A DNA stretch of 64,000 nt. It comes from Dyadobacter subterraneus (lineage in GTDB: Bacteria > Bacteroidota > Bacteroidia > Cytophagales > Spirosomataceae). Below, in pieces: positions 50,834 through 59,626 of this stretch. The stretch is from NCBI RefSeq assembly GCF_015221875.1, contig NZ_JACYGY010000001.1, positions 1,364,001-1,428,000 of the forward strand, read 5' to 3'. The notes under the pieces are model-generated. The model did not search any database. It had not been told where the DNA came from and worked only from the letters and a program-made list of their open reading frames with translations. Position numbers and translations under genes: made by a program. Position 1 is the stretch's first letter, and each line of letters starts with the position of its first letter.

Positions 50834-51571
50834 CTAATCAATTTTTGTGACTGTCATATAAGCTCTATTGCATGTACCAGTCCAAATTGGATTTACGGGC
50901 GGATTACCATCGACCTGCATTGTGTACCCCTCTAATGAAATTCCATCGCCAGTAGATAACTTACCGGTGTAAACCACTGATTGCCAATCACCGGCAGGAG
51001 CACCCATTGGAGATATTCCTTTAAATAAAGGGCCTCCACCTTCAGATACCACCCATATTCTTGTCCATAAGGCGACCCCTGCACCAGTAGTACTATTGCA
51101 AGACAAACCAACTTGTACAGAATATGTGCCGTCAGCGGGAGTAGTCCATCTTTTTGTGGTAGCATCCCAACCTGCTGCTCCGACCGTAGGAACCAATGGC
51201 AGTCTTTGTGTAACCAAATCATGAGCAGTCCAAGTTGGTATCGTTGCAGTCGATGTAATTGATCCGCTAAAAACAGTTACCGGAATTGCCAGAGAAGATT
51301 GTGTTTGCCATGTCGCAACTCCATTGGCATCCGAAGTCAAAATCTTACCAGCCCCTTGTGACCCATCTGCAATTGTAACCTTGCCAGTAGTTTTATCAAC
51401 ACTTACTTTATTTCCCCCGGAAGCTTCCACTTCCAAATTGTTAGCTGCGTTAATCGTCGTAGGGTTCGTGCCGATTTTTACCTGGGCAAAAACCGAAGAC
51501 GAGCTAAAAAGCATCCCGGCCACCAAAACGGCGGAATAAAATGCTTTTGCAAGTAGTTGTTTTTTCTTCAT
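50834..51571 (-). CDS. Secreted protein of the VKIG-NPTTI group, member 1
   Basis: This 245-residue protein starts at ATG 51571 (MKKKQLLAKAF) with a signal peptide ending SSSVFAQ. The mature N-terminus VKIGTNPTTINAANNLEVEASGGNKVSVDKTTGKVTIAD is shared with 51870 and 52886. A C-terminal domain (about 130-245) looks like a C1q/TNF-like jelly roll: TTPADGTYSVQVGLSCNSTTGAGVALWTRI and ISLEGYTMQVDG. The frame is open to 51775, but that region includes the repeat copy and is not expected to be translated. The repeat at 51681 probably supplies the promoter. Confidence 0.8.
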   Translation of the reverse strand: MKKKQLLAKAFYSAVLVAGMLFSSSSVFAQVKIGTNPTTINAANNLEVEASGGNKVSVDKTTGKVTIADGSQGAGKILTSDANGVATWQTQSSLAIPVTVFSGSITSTATIPTWTAHDLVTQRLPLVPTVGAAGWDATTKRWTTPADGTYSVQVGLSCNSTTGAGVALWTRIWVVSEGGGPLFKGISPMGAPAGDWQSVVYTGKLSTGDGISLEGYTMQVDGNPPVNPIWTGTCNRAYMTVTKID

Positions 51572-51680
51572 TGTGTGCATTTGTTTAAGTTTAAAATAGT
51601 GTAAAGTGTATGCGGTGGTAAAACATATATCCAAGTTATTCCTGGTTTGCCCGGCGACAATTGTAAATCGGCATTGGCAT

Positions 51681-51807
51681 GAAAAAGGAGGGGTTGATAT
51701 ATGTTTTTTTCCTGTGTAAGTTCTTTTAACTTGTGTGTACTGTTGGTGATTTTTCGCGTTACAAACGCCGGACAATTCGACACCGATTGGAAATTGGTGT
51801 CAGCTTG
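51681..51807 (-). repeat. 127-bp repeat, copy 2 (decayed 5' end of a surface-protein gene)
   Basis: This is the same 127 bases as at 50701-50827, but the start ATG has become AGG and the copied N-terminal codons run into unrelated sequence. It now sits 110 bp before the ATG of the gene at 50834-51571, so it may provide that gene's promoter. Confidence 0.8.
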
Positions 51808-51869
51808 GTAGCTTGGCAATTTCAGCCTTCATTGCAAATTGATAAGAATTGGCAATCAAGATTTGTCAG

Positions 51870-52691
51870 CTATTGGAAAAGAGAAACTGTTTGATCTAAA
51901 TCAATTATATCATAATTAGATCCTGGTTGGCAGCCGCCCCCCATGCACCCTTGGCCACTGAATGAAATTTCGTCGCCAGCTTTTAAATAGATTGTGACGG
52001 ATTGAGAAAAGGCATATGTAAACGTAAATTCATTTCTAAGAAAAACATCGCTTCTCGCTTCTGTAATACCTGTTGCAGCAGATTTTACATTTATGTAGGT
52101 GTCAAATGTTCCATAGATCACAGCACTGCTAACACCATTATATTTAATACGACAGTTCTGAGAAACAGTATAGAAGGCATCGTAAGGTGCGACAAACTTC
52201 CCATTTGATCCCGAATTAAAACTGTCCATATATTCATTTGCAGCAAGTGGAATGGCTGGACTTAAATAGGGAGAGTTAAATGGGCCGCTTGAATGTCCAG
52301 CCCAGATTAACTGATATCCTTTTGTGGCATTTGCTGTAACCCAACCAAATCCATCCCAGTAATAGACACCAATTCCCCTCGAAGGATAGAGTGTTCCATT
52401 GCTGCCTGTTCCGGAAGTAATAGCTGGATTTGAGTTATATACCGTCATACCTGGCGATGTTGCGCTGGTGCCAGTTCCGGCAACCGGGGCAAATACGATA
52501 GTACTTGTCAAAGAAACCTGAGGTAATCTCACTCCCTTGTCAGTCGCTTCCACTTCAAGTGCAGACCCCGCTGCAATCGTTGTAGGATTTGTTCCGATTT
52601 TCACCTGTGCGAAAACGGATGAAGAACCCAGAAATAGTGCTGCTGCAAACACAGCCGCAGATATAGCTCGTGATAGTTGTTTTGTTCTCAT
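51870..52691 (-). CDS. Secreted protein of the VKIG-NPTTI group, member 2
   Basis: This 273-residue protein has a signal peptide ending LFLGSSSVFAQ, then VKIGTNPTTIAAGSALEVEATDKGVRLPQVSLTST, the N-terminal module shared with the neighbours on both sides. A middle part has MTVYNSNPAITSGTGSNGTLYPSRGIGVYYWDGFGWVTAN, a known short element of Bacteroidota exported proteins. The C-terminal domain (about 150-273) is beta-rich with two late Cys (GQGCMGGGCQPG). No T9SS tail is visible. Likely surface or periplasmic; no function proposed. Confidence 0.8.
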   Translation of the reverse strand: MRTKQLSRAISAAVFAAALFLGSSSVFAQVKIGTNPTTIAAGSALEVEATDKGVRLPQVSLTSTIVFAPVAGTGTSATSPGMTVYNSNPAITSGTGSNGTLYPSRGIGVYYWDGFGWVTANATKGYQLIWAGHSSGPFNSPYLSPAIPLAANEYMDSFNSGSNGKFVAPYDAFYTVSQNCRIKYNGVSSAVIYGTFDTYINVKSAATGITEARSDVFLRNEFTFTYAFSQSVTIYLKAGDEISFSGQGCMGGGCQPGSNYDIIDLDQTVSLFQ

Positions 52692-52885
52692 TATTTGAAT
52701 GTTTTTATGTGTGAATTTTTGTGTGATTTATTATTCTCGCATGCTACTGATCGACGTTATCATACTTACTTCATTTCAGCTCTTCTGTATTCCTTAGTAG
52801 TTGTGTTTATCATTATGGCTTTATTCCATTTGTGAATTATTGAAGGTGATGAGAAGTAGTGATTTGCGTTGAAGGCTTGATATGC

Positions 52886-53716
52886 TTATTGGGTGACAGA
52901 TATAATGGTGGCATTTCCGTCAAGCCCTCCGCCACAACCGGTGTTGGACAATACTCCAACACCAAAATTCGCAGGAGTAGATCCACCATTGTAACTGGCA
53001 TAAGCCATCACTCTGACTGTATATGGCTGAGCACGAGCAGGTAAATTTTTCATAGTAAACTTTGCATTAGTGGATAATCCACTACATGCCGTACCAGTGT
53101 AAGGAAGACTATAAAATCCCACACGTTCAAATGTTCCAGCGGTAGTTTTATCAGTTTCAACCACATATGCCATTACTACCTGACCGTTATGAAAAGAAAC
53201 TGAGGAGAAGTCAACAACATCTATTATTACGTCATTGATGCTGTTTTTAATAGAAAATGTTCCGGTTTGATTAATATTAACGATACACGAAGCGCAACCG
53301 TTAGCAGCTAAATTTGCGGGGACGTATAAATAGGCTCCTGCGGTCTGTGGCCAAGACGTAATATCGGTTGTCCTTTGACCAGGAGCTAATGCTACCCAAC
53401 CATTACCATCCCAATAATATTCACCTATCTTAGCTGCAAGGGTTGGATATGCGGTGTTAGTTGACGCAATTGACATGTTTGTATTGTAAATATGCATTCC
53501 AGCAACAGCAGTTCCTGCAAGCCCCCAGGTTGTTGTATTTGTTAACGAAGTACGAGGCATCAGCAATCCTTTGTTGGCGCTTTCAATTTCAAGTGCAGAA
53601 CCTGCATTGATTGTAGTTGGGTTATCTCCGATTTTCACCTGCGCAAAAACCGCAGAAGAGCCAAAAAGCATGGCGGCAATAAGTAGTGTTTTGGATAGTA
53701 GTTGTTTTGTTTTCAT
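52886..53716 (-). CDS. Secreted protein of the VKIG-NPTTI group, member 3
   Basis: This 276-residue protein has a signal peptide ending AAMLFGSSAVFAQ, then VKIGDNPTTINAGSALEIESANKGLLMPRTSLTNT and the YYWDGNGWVAL element shared with member 2. The C-terminal domain (about 130-276) differs from members 1 and 2 and holds five or so Cys (GCASCIVN, GTACSGL, TGCGGG). It is the first gene of the minus-strand surface-protein cluster in transcription order, with ATG close to a CACACA-rich leader. Function unknown. Confidence 0.8.
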   Translation of the reverse strand: MKTKQLLSKTLLIAAMLFGSSAVFAQVKIGDNPTTINAGSALEIESANKGLLMPRTSLTNTTTWGLAGTAVAGMHIYNTNMSIASTNTAYPTLAAKIGEYYWDGNGWVALAPGQRTTDITSWPQTAGAYLYVPANLAANGCASCIVNINQTGTFSIKNSINDVIIDVVDFSSVSFHNGQVVMAYVVETDKTTAGTFERVGFYSLPYTGTACSGLSTNAKFTMKNLPARAQPYTVRVMAYASYNGGSTPANFGVGVLSNTGCGGGLDGNATIISVTQ

Positions 53717-53950
53717 TGTGTGTACTTGTTTAGTGTAAGTTTTAACTGGTTAAAAAAAATGTGTGTATGGTAATTCATTAAAATGGTTAATTTTTTGTGT
53801 GTGCGCAGGATAACCGGCCTGGCTGGGTCAAAACGTCCGCTTCGGAGTTGCTGCCCGGGTGCTCTGGGTTTTTAGTGTGTGATCGTGTTTACAGGTTTTG
53901 TTTTAGATTTTAAAAGAGGAGGGTTGGTCGCTTCTGTTTCAGGTCTGCTT

Positions 53951-54046
53951 TTATGGCCGGGAGAGTTTTACGAGTAACATCAGTACCAGCAAAACCAGCA
54001 GCTTAAACCATAATGCACCTGAGTTGGAAGCGGAAAATCTGTTCAT
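53951..54046 (-). CDS. Possible 31-residue membrane peptide
   Basis: ATG 54046 to TAA 53951 encodes 31 residues: MNRFSASNSGALWF, a 12-residue Leu/Val stretch (KLLVLLVLMLLV), and a basic end KLSRP. This is a classic single-span small membrane protein plan. It sits 230 bp upstream of the surface-protein cluster on the same strand. No homologue check was possible; short hydrophobic ORFs can arise by chance. Confidence 0.4.
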   Translation of the reverse strand: MNRFSASNSGALWFKLLVLLVLMLLVKLSRP

Positions 54047-55281
54047 ATATGTGTTGTGTTTTTGGTTGCGGGGCAATTTTTGTCAATTCCGTACGTTATT
54101 CAGGCATTCAGGTGGTTTTTTAGTCACAATTTGAATCTGCTAAGCGTTCGTTGAATATTCCATGCTTCAAATCTGAGAAATACCATGGCTTTTCTTTGTA
54201 GAGTACCCGGCGTCCTTTTGTAGAAACATCTCCTGCATTTTGTCGAAGATGTGTACGTTTTGGATTCCGGCCTGGGCTCTTCCTTTTCCTATGCTTCTGT
54301 CCTGATATACAGGGCTAATGTATCCAGCCTGACGGCGCACGACGACACACCCGTTTTATGCATTATGATTGGGATATATTTTGCAGGAGTATATAAAAGA
54401 TCCGGTCTTTGGATTGGGATGATTTTTCCGGTTTTTGCGGTGAGCCGGGTTGGTTACTTTTACGCACCGGCGATAAAAAAGCAGATGATTTTTTCATGTT
54501 TGATGAAGTGTGTGTTCCAAAAAATTTTAGTGGTACAAAGGAAAGAAACGTCGGCCTGAATATTTGTAGAGGCCCAAAACCGGCAGGATAGAATCATCTC
54601 TTGCCAATGTTACCGTTCATCGCTTTTCTGAATACTACTAATACTACAAGGCACTTAGAAGATGTATGAGGTGGACATATCATATGCCGGAATTACTCCT
54701 GTTCCGGTTGAAATGCAGATATTACCGTTAAATAAGTTGTGGATAAAAAAAAACTGACGATCTGAAAACACCGATTTCTGACCTGTCGGAAATATATCTT
54801 TTTGTAATGAATTGATTTGTACTACGTGTTGGAAAACAAATTATCTTTTATTACGCTGTCCTGCTTATTTTTTTAAATTAATTCGCCAAATACTCTGCAA
54901 CCGTTTTACGAAAATCTTACAAAATCATCGAAATTTTTCTAATTTGGACTAGGCTGCCTGCGAAAGTGCTTCGTTACGTTTGTAGTAAAACCGTGATTTT
55001 GATAACTTTTATCATCTGAAAGAATACAAATGCGTCCTGATTCGAGGTATCGATTCCAAGCCGGATCGTTACCTCAATACAACCTACTCAACGTTTTATA
55101 TTGAACTGACCAGACTTAAAAAGTAAGGAACAACCAGCGGTGTCGAACTTTTTTAGAAAAAATTCGATGTCGTCCGTGACTTTCTTCAAATCTGTCGTAC
55201 ATAATGTGACGGATTTGATTAGTTATTTGAAAATGGAAGCCACATAAAACAGTATCTAATCCTCCTCTAAAATAATACGTT
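54047..55281. other. 1.2-kb stretch without a convincing gene
   Basis: No frame here has a start, length and composition that look coding. An open frame at 54251-54559 starts inside a low-quality region and has no recognisable motif. A short piece at about 54985-55125 reads DNFYHLKEYKCVLIRGIDSK and onward without a start, and may be a gene remnant. The last 200 bases are the leader of the sensor gene at 55282. Confidence 0.5.
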
Positions 55282-56934
55282 ATGAAAAAAAATCTATTAC
55301 TGCTAAATCTGGCATTAATTTTTCTTTTGTCAGGGCATGCCCATGCCCAAAAACACTACAATGTAGAACATTACAATGGTGACAATGGTCTTCCCCAAAA
55401 TAGTGTTAAATCACTTTTTGCAGATTCAGACGGTTTTATCTGGATGGGTACGGAGGACGGCCTGGTACGGTATGACGGATCGCGGTTTTATATTTTCAAT
55501 AAATTTAATCTTGGCATTACCAACACAAGATCCATTTTTGTACAACCTTCGCTGCGGAAGGATGTAGCCATTGAAAAAGCCGGGCGTTATATCAAAGGCA
55601 GAAATGCTGTAAACTATATGTTTTTTCTGGGTTGGGAGAGCGTCCGTATTGAGAAGGGAAAGGCTGTTTTAGATATGGCCTATTCAAAAGAACAGGTTGA
55701 AAAACTCAAACCTTTCAATAAACAATATCCACACTATTTTCAGGCAACTGGTTACCCCAATTTTCTGGATAAACTGAGGAAAATTCCTCAATATTTGCTT
55801 CGTGCAGGAAACACAAGCGAGGACTTTTATCTTTGCGACAGCACCCGGATCAGGTATTTCGAAAACTGGAAACTGAAATACAGCAGGCCCTTTAAAAGAA
55901 ACAACCTTTGGAGTTATTTTGTAATGGGCCCGTCGTTATGTTACTTTGATCAGAAAGCGGGTACAATCACCCGGGTCTCTGATCTTAAAATAGAGGAGAA
56001 ATCGATAAAAGGAGATATTACGGAACATCCGTTATTTAAAACGAACGGGAGAAATATCAGTTTTTACTGGAATAATGTAGCCGACGAGACATTCCTGTAC
56101 CTTGGAGATGCCCTTTATTTACTTGAAGACAAGCCGGATGGGTCATTGCAAACAACGCTGCTGGTTGAGGATTTTGATTTTAAATCAAAAGGTATTGAAA
56201 GAGTATATTATGACTATGGCACCAAAAAAGTATTTCTGGGAAGTGCTACGGAAGGGCTTTTTGTATTGAGTAAACATCAGTTTTCTGCAATCAACATCAA
56301 AGGGGACTTTCGTGACAATGTTTTTTATGCTATGCTTCCCTTTGATGAAAATACTGTTTTGACCGCAGATGGAAGAATCGTTGGCAAAAGCTCAGTAGTA
56401 GGAAAAGATATTGACGCACAACTCCCGGTTTTGAGGAAAATAAATCCGGATGACAAATTAATTATTACAAAAGACAGGAATGGCAATGTCTGGATAAAAA
56501 GAGGACATATGTTAATCCGGATAGATCTGAGAAATAAAAGGGTTACCGGTATATGGCAATTTAAGTATAACATAGAAACGATTTTTTACGACGATATCAG
56601 CAATCAACTATGGGTCGGATCGGATCTGCAAGGTTTGTTCAGGCTGGATTTGAATGTATTGATTCCTTATGCGGTAAATATTATAAAAAGTCCATTTTTT
56701 CATACTACCGTTATCAGAAGACAGGATCCGGAACATCTCCTTGTAGGGACAACCACTGGTTTATATCGTTTAAATCTTCGTTTAAGAAAACCAAAGCTGA
56801 TTGCCGGAACGGAAAAGCTTTATGTAAAAAGTATATATACTGACGCACAGAAAAATATCTGGCTCACCGGTCTGGAAAGAGGACTTATGCTTTTAAAAGC
56901 GGATGATTGTCTGGTGAATTTTCCGCTGGATTAA
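55282..56934 (+). CDS. Reg_prop sensor kinase, N-terminal half, ended by a premature in-frame stop
   Basis: This 550-residue frame has a signal peptide (1-22) and beta-propeller repeats of the two-component-regulator (Reg_prop) type, starting HYNVEHYNGDNGLPQNSVKSLFADSDGFIWMGTEDGLVRYDG. It ends GLMLLKADDCLVNFPLD then TAA (56932-56934). The same frame continues right away as NKYLASPHSIMPEGNYLWIPTNKGLF, the natural continuation in such sensors, up to 58467. Full-length relatives read through this point, and an AAA codon in place of TAA would restore one 1061-residue protein. So this is probably one gene broken by a point mutation, or a sequence error. Confidence 0.82.
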   Translation: MKKNLLLLNLALIFLLSGHAHAQKHYNVEHYNGDNGLPQNSVKSLFADSDGFIWMGTEDGLVRYDGSRFYIFNKFNLGITNTRSIFVQPSLRKDVAIEKAGRYIKGRNAVNYMFFLGWESVRIEKGKAVLDMAYSKEQVEKLKPFNKQYPHYFQATGYPNFLDKLRKIPQYLLRAGNTSEDFYLCDSTRIRYFENWKLKYSRPFKRNNLWSYFVMGPSLCYFDQKAGTITRVSDLKIEEKSIKGDITEHPLFKTNGRNISFYWNNVADETFLYLGDALYLLEDKPDGSLQTTLLVEDFDFKSKGIERVYYDYGTKKVFLGSATEGLFVLSKHQFSAINIKGDFRDNVFYAMLPFDENTVLTADGRIVGKSSVVGKDIDAQLPVLRKINPDDKLIITKDRNGNVWIKRGHMLIRIDLRNKRVTGIWQFKYNIETIFYDDISNQLWVGSDLQGLFRLDLNVLIPYAVNIIKSPFFHTTVIRRQDPEHLLVGTTTGLYRLNLRLRKPKLIAGTEKLYVKSIYTDAQKNIWLTGLERGLMLLKADDCLVNFPLD

Positions 56935-56964
56935 AATAAATATCTGGCGAGTCCGCACAGTATT

Positions 56965-58467
56965 ATGCCTGAGGGGAATTATTTATGGATTCCGACCAAC
57001 AAAGGTCTTTTTCAAATGACTGTAAAAGATCTGCTTCACTATTCAGAAGCCATTGAAAAAATAAAGCACAACAAAGATCAGCAGAATGCTTCGGTGCCAT
57101 CTGAGTTATTTTATGTTTATCATACCAAAGAGGAGGGTTTTAAGACAAATGAATTTAATGGCTGCGATCATTGCGGAGTCAGGCTGGCAAACGGCAATAT
57201 TTTGCTGCCTTCGCTAAATGGTCTGGTCGGGTTCAGACCGGGGGATATTATGGAAGACAGAGCCGACGGGAATATTATTCTGGACAAAGCGGAGGTAAAC
57301 AGAAAAACCATTATTCCATCTCATGACACGCTTTATTTTCCGATGGATCCGGGGCAGACCAAGCTTCATTTTTCGACGGCGTATTTTGGCAATAATTACA
57401 ATCTGAAACTTTCTTATGTGCTGGTAAAGGAAAGTCGTTTGGCTGCTCCGCCAGACTGGATTCCTATGGATAAGGATTTAGATATCGAATTTTCGAGCCT
57501 CAATTCCGGGAATTATACACTGATCATCAGAAAACTGAATGGTTTTGGCATCAATAATTACACGATAAAAAAAATATATTTCATTGTACCACTCAAATGG
57601 TACCAGACAATCTGGGCAGAAATCCTGTTGCTCTTTATCCTGATAGGGTTGGTTTATCTTTATAACTGGTATAGCGTGCGGGTCGTAAAACGGGAAAATA
57701 TAAAACTGGAAGAACTTGTTTCGAGGCGCACAAGCAGGTTGAACCAGACGTTGACCGATCTGGAAGAATCCAAAAATGAAATGTCCCGGCAGGTGCACAT
57801 GCTTTCCAGGCTTTTGACGTCCATGACGCATGATATCCAGTCGCCGCTGAATTATATAAGACTTACATCCGGCAATATTCCTAAAATGATACAAAAAGCG
57901 CAATATGAAGATGTTGCTATGCTGGGTGAAATGATTGCTGATTCGTCCGGGCGAATGAGCAATCTGCTGAAAGGTTTGCTTGACTATATCAAGGCGCATG
58001 TTTTTCAAAACAGTCTGCATTATGAAGCGATCAATCTTCAATTGCTGGTGGATGAAAAGTTTGAAATTTTTAAAAACATGATCACTGAAAATGGTTCAGA
58101 TTTTAAAAACGAGATTTCCAGTAATACCGTGGTTTATTGTGATTATCAGATGCTGGGAATTATGATTCATAACCTGATCGATAATGCAGCCAAGTTTACC
58201 CGGAAAGGCACGATTCGCATCTATTTTAATGCCAGCGGCGAAAATGAGGGCGAACTTGTGATCTCCAATACCACCGTAGGCGTGCCAACGGAAATACAGG
58301 AAATGATCAACACCCCGGAAACTGAAAGTATACATTTGCCAATGCAGGTCGGACAAACGAGAACAAGTCTGGGACTTTTGATTGTCAAGGAAATTGCTGC
58401 GCTGGTAGGTGTAGGCCTGCGCGTGACGCAAACGGATGTTACCAGCTTTCATCTGCTGTTTAAATAA
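56965..58467 (+). CDS. Reg_prop sensor kinase, C-terminal half (histidine kinase)
   Basis: This 500-residue frame holds the last propeller repeat(s), the Y_Y_Y-type beta-sandwich (about 95-205), one membrane helix (AEILLLFILIGLVYLYNWY, about 218-237) and a helical linker. The kinase has the H-box SMTHDIQSPLNYI (near 285) and an ATPase domain with NLIDNAAKF and a late GLG-like TSLGLLIVKEI. No receiver or HTH domain follows, unlike classical HTCS proteins; the AraC protein at 58552 may take the output role. If translated alone from ATG 56965 it lacks a signal peptide, so its topology would be wrong. Confidence 0.82.
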   Translation: MPEGNYLWIPTNKGLFQMTVKDLLHYSEAIEKIKHNKDQQNASVPSELFYVYHTKEEGFKTNEFNGCDHCGVRLANGNILLPSLNGLVGFRPGDIMEDRADGNIILDKAEVNRKTIIPSHDTLYFPMDPGQTKLHFSTAYFGNNYNLKLSYVLVKESRLAAPPDWIPMDKDLDIEFSSLNSGNYTLIIRKLNGFGINNYTIKKIYFIVPLKWYQTIWAEILLLFILIGLVYLYNWYSVRVVKRENIKLEELVSRRTSRLNQTLTDLEESKNEMSRQVHMLSRLLTSMTHDIQSPLNYIRLTSGNIPKMIQKAQYEDVAMLGEMIADSSGRMSNLLKGLLDYIKAHVFQNSLHYEAINLQLLVDEKFEIFKNMITENGSDFKNEISSNTVVYCDYQMLGIMIHNLIDNAAKFTRKGTIRIYFNASGENEGELVISNTTVGVPTEIQEMINTPETESIHLPMQVGQTRTSLGLLIVKEIAALVGVGLRVTQTDVTSFHLLFK

Positions 58468-58551
58468 AATAAAAAATTTGTTGAGCTAAAAAAGCCGGTG
58501 CTGAAAGTTGCAGGGATATGTTTTGTTGTTTGATTTTCATAATATTGTTTT

Positions 58552-59505
58552 ATGAAAATGAAAGAGACAGCCAGCGTTTTCCATCACCGGCTTTTACGGG
58601 ATCACTCGGAACCGGGAAAGTTTACCGTTTACAGAACTGAGGATCTGTGCGGAGTAACCCCATTACCGCATTCGAGGAGGGATTTTTACAAGATTTCACT
58701 GGTCACAAAGGGAGAAGGAATTCTTTCTTTTGCTGATAAAACTTTTCACCTCAAAGATGGCGTCCTGATTTTCTTCAACCCGATGATTCCCTATTCATGG
58801 AAGCCGCTATCAACAAATGACAGCGGCTTCCATTGTTTGTTTACCGAAGAATTTATCAGTCACCAGCTTAAAGCAGAAAGTCTGTCGCGGTCGCCTCTTT
58901 TTCATGCGGAGGGAAATCATGTGCTGGTGGCAGATGAAAAAACGATTACATTTCTGTCGGGGATTTATCAGCAGATGATCAGGGAAATGAATTCAGATTA
59001 TGCGCATAAATATGAGCTTCTGAGAAGTTATATTCAGATTATCATGCATGAAGCCCTTAAAATTGAGCCGATGAAAGAGCAGAATTCAGGAAATTCTGCA
59101 ACGCGGATCAGTATGCTTTTTATCGACCTTTTGGAAAAACAATTTCCGATTCTTTCAACACAGCATGCCCTGGAAATTAAAAATGCCAATGAATTTGCAA
59201 ACCGTTTGGCCATTCATACCAATCACCTGAACAGGGCACTTAAAGAAACAACCGGCAGCACAACAACGGAACTTATCTCGACAAGAATTATCAAGGAAGC
59301 AAAGGATCTTCTGATGCACAGCAACTGGGACATTGGGGAAATTGGATACTGTCTGGGTTTTGAACACGCTTCCAATTTTAATATCTTTTTCAAAAAGCAG
59401 ACGGGGCTGTCACCTAATCAGTTTCGTAAAGAGGCGGTCAGCTTTCGTCAACCGGCTGTCAGCAATCAGCTTGTAAGCAATTCTGATCCGATAGCGGGTA
59501 GCTGA
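58552..59505 (+). CDS. AraC-family transcriptional regulator
   Basis: This 317-residue protein has an N-terminal cupin-like arm (about 20-110: PHSRRDFYKISLVTKGEGILSFADKTFHLKDGVLIFFNPMIPYSW) and a C-terminal HTH pair (about 205-300: FANRLAIHTNHLNRALKETTGSTTTELI and WDIGEIGYCLGFEHASNFNIFFKKQTGLSPNQFRK). It is followed after about 120 bp by the SDR at 59627, repeating the regulator-SDR pairing found five times in this window. The start could also be the second Met (58558). Confidence 0.88.
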   Translation: MKMKETASVFHHRLLRDHSEPGKFTVYRTEDLCGVTPLPHSRRDFYKISLVTKGEGILSFADKTFHLKDGVLIFFNPMIPYSWKPLSTNDSGFHCLFTEEFISHQLKAESLSRSPLFHAEGNHVLVADEKTITFLSGIYQQMIREMNSDYAHKYELLRSYIQIIMHEALKIEPMKEQNSGNSATRISMLFIDLLEKQFPILSTQHALEIKNANEFANRLAIHTNHLNRALKETTGSTTTELISTRIIKEAKDLLMHSNWDIGEIGYCLGFEHASNFNIFFKKQTGLSPNQFRKEAVSFRQPAVSNQLVSNSDPIAGS

Positions 59506-59571
59506 CGGCCGATGGTTTCCTTTTCATAAGTAATTATTTGAATGGCATAATTTCAGCGTTTTGATGGCCGG

Positions 59572-59579
59572 TAAATTTG
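59572..59579 (+). promoter_or_regulatory. -7 element TAAATTTG
   Basis: TAAATTTG matches the TAnnTTTG consensus and predicts a transcription start near 59585. This supports the SDR start at 59627 rather than the upstream 59564. A matching -33 is not clear. Confidence 0.4.
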
Positions 59580-59626
59580 TATCAGCAAAGGATTACAGTA
59601 ATCCGGATACAGAAAAGGCAGAAATC

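Noticed and set aside
54251..54559. A 102-codon open frame in the gap before the sensor gene
   Set aside because: It has odd composition, no motif and an overlapping second frame; it is not supported as a gene.
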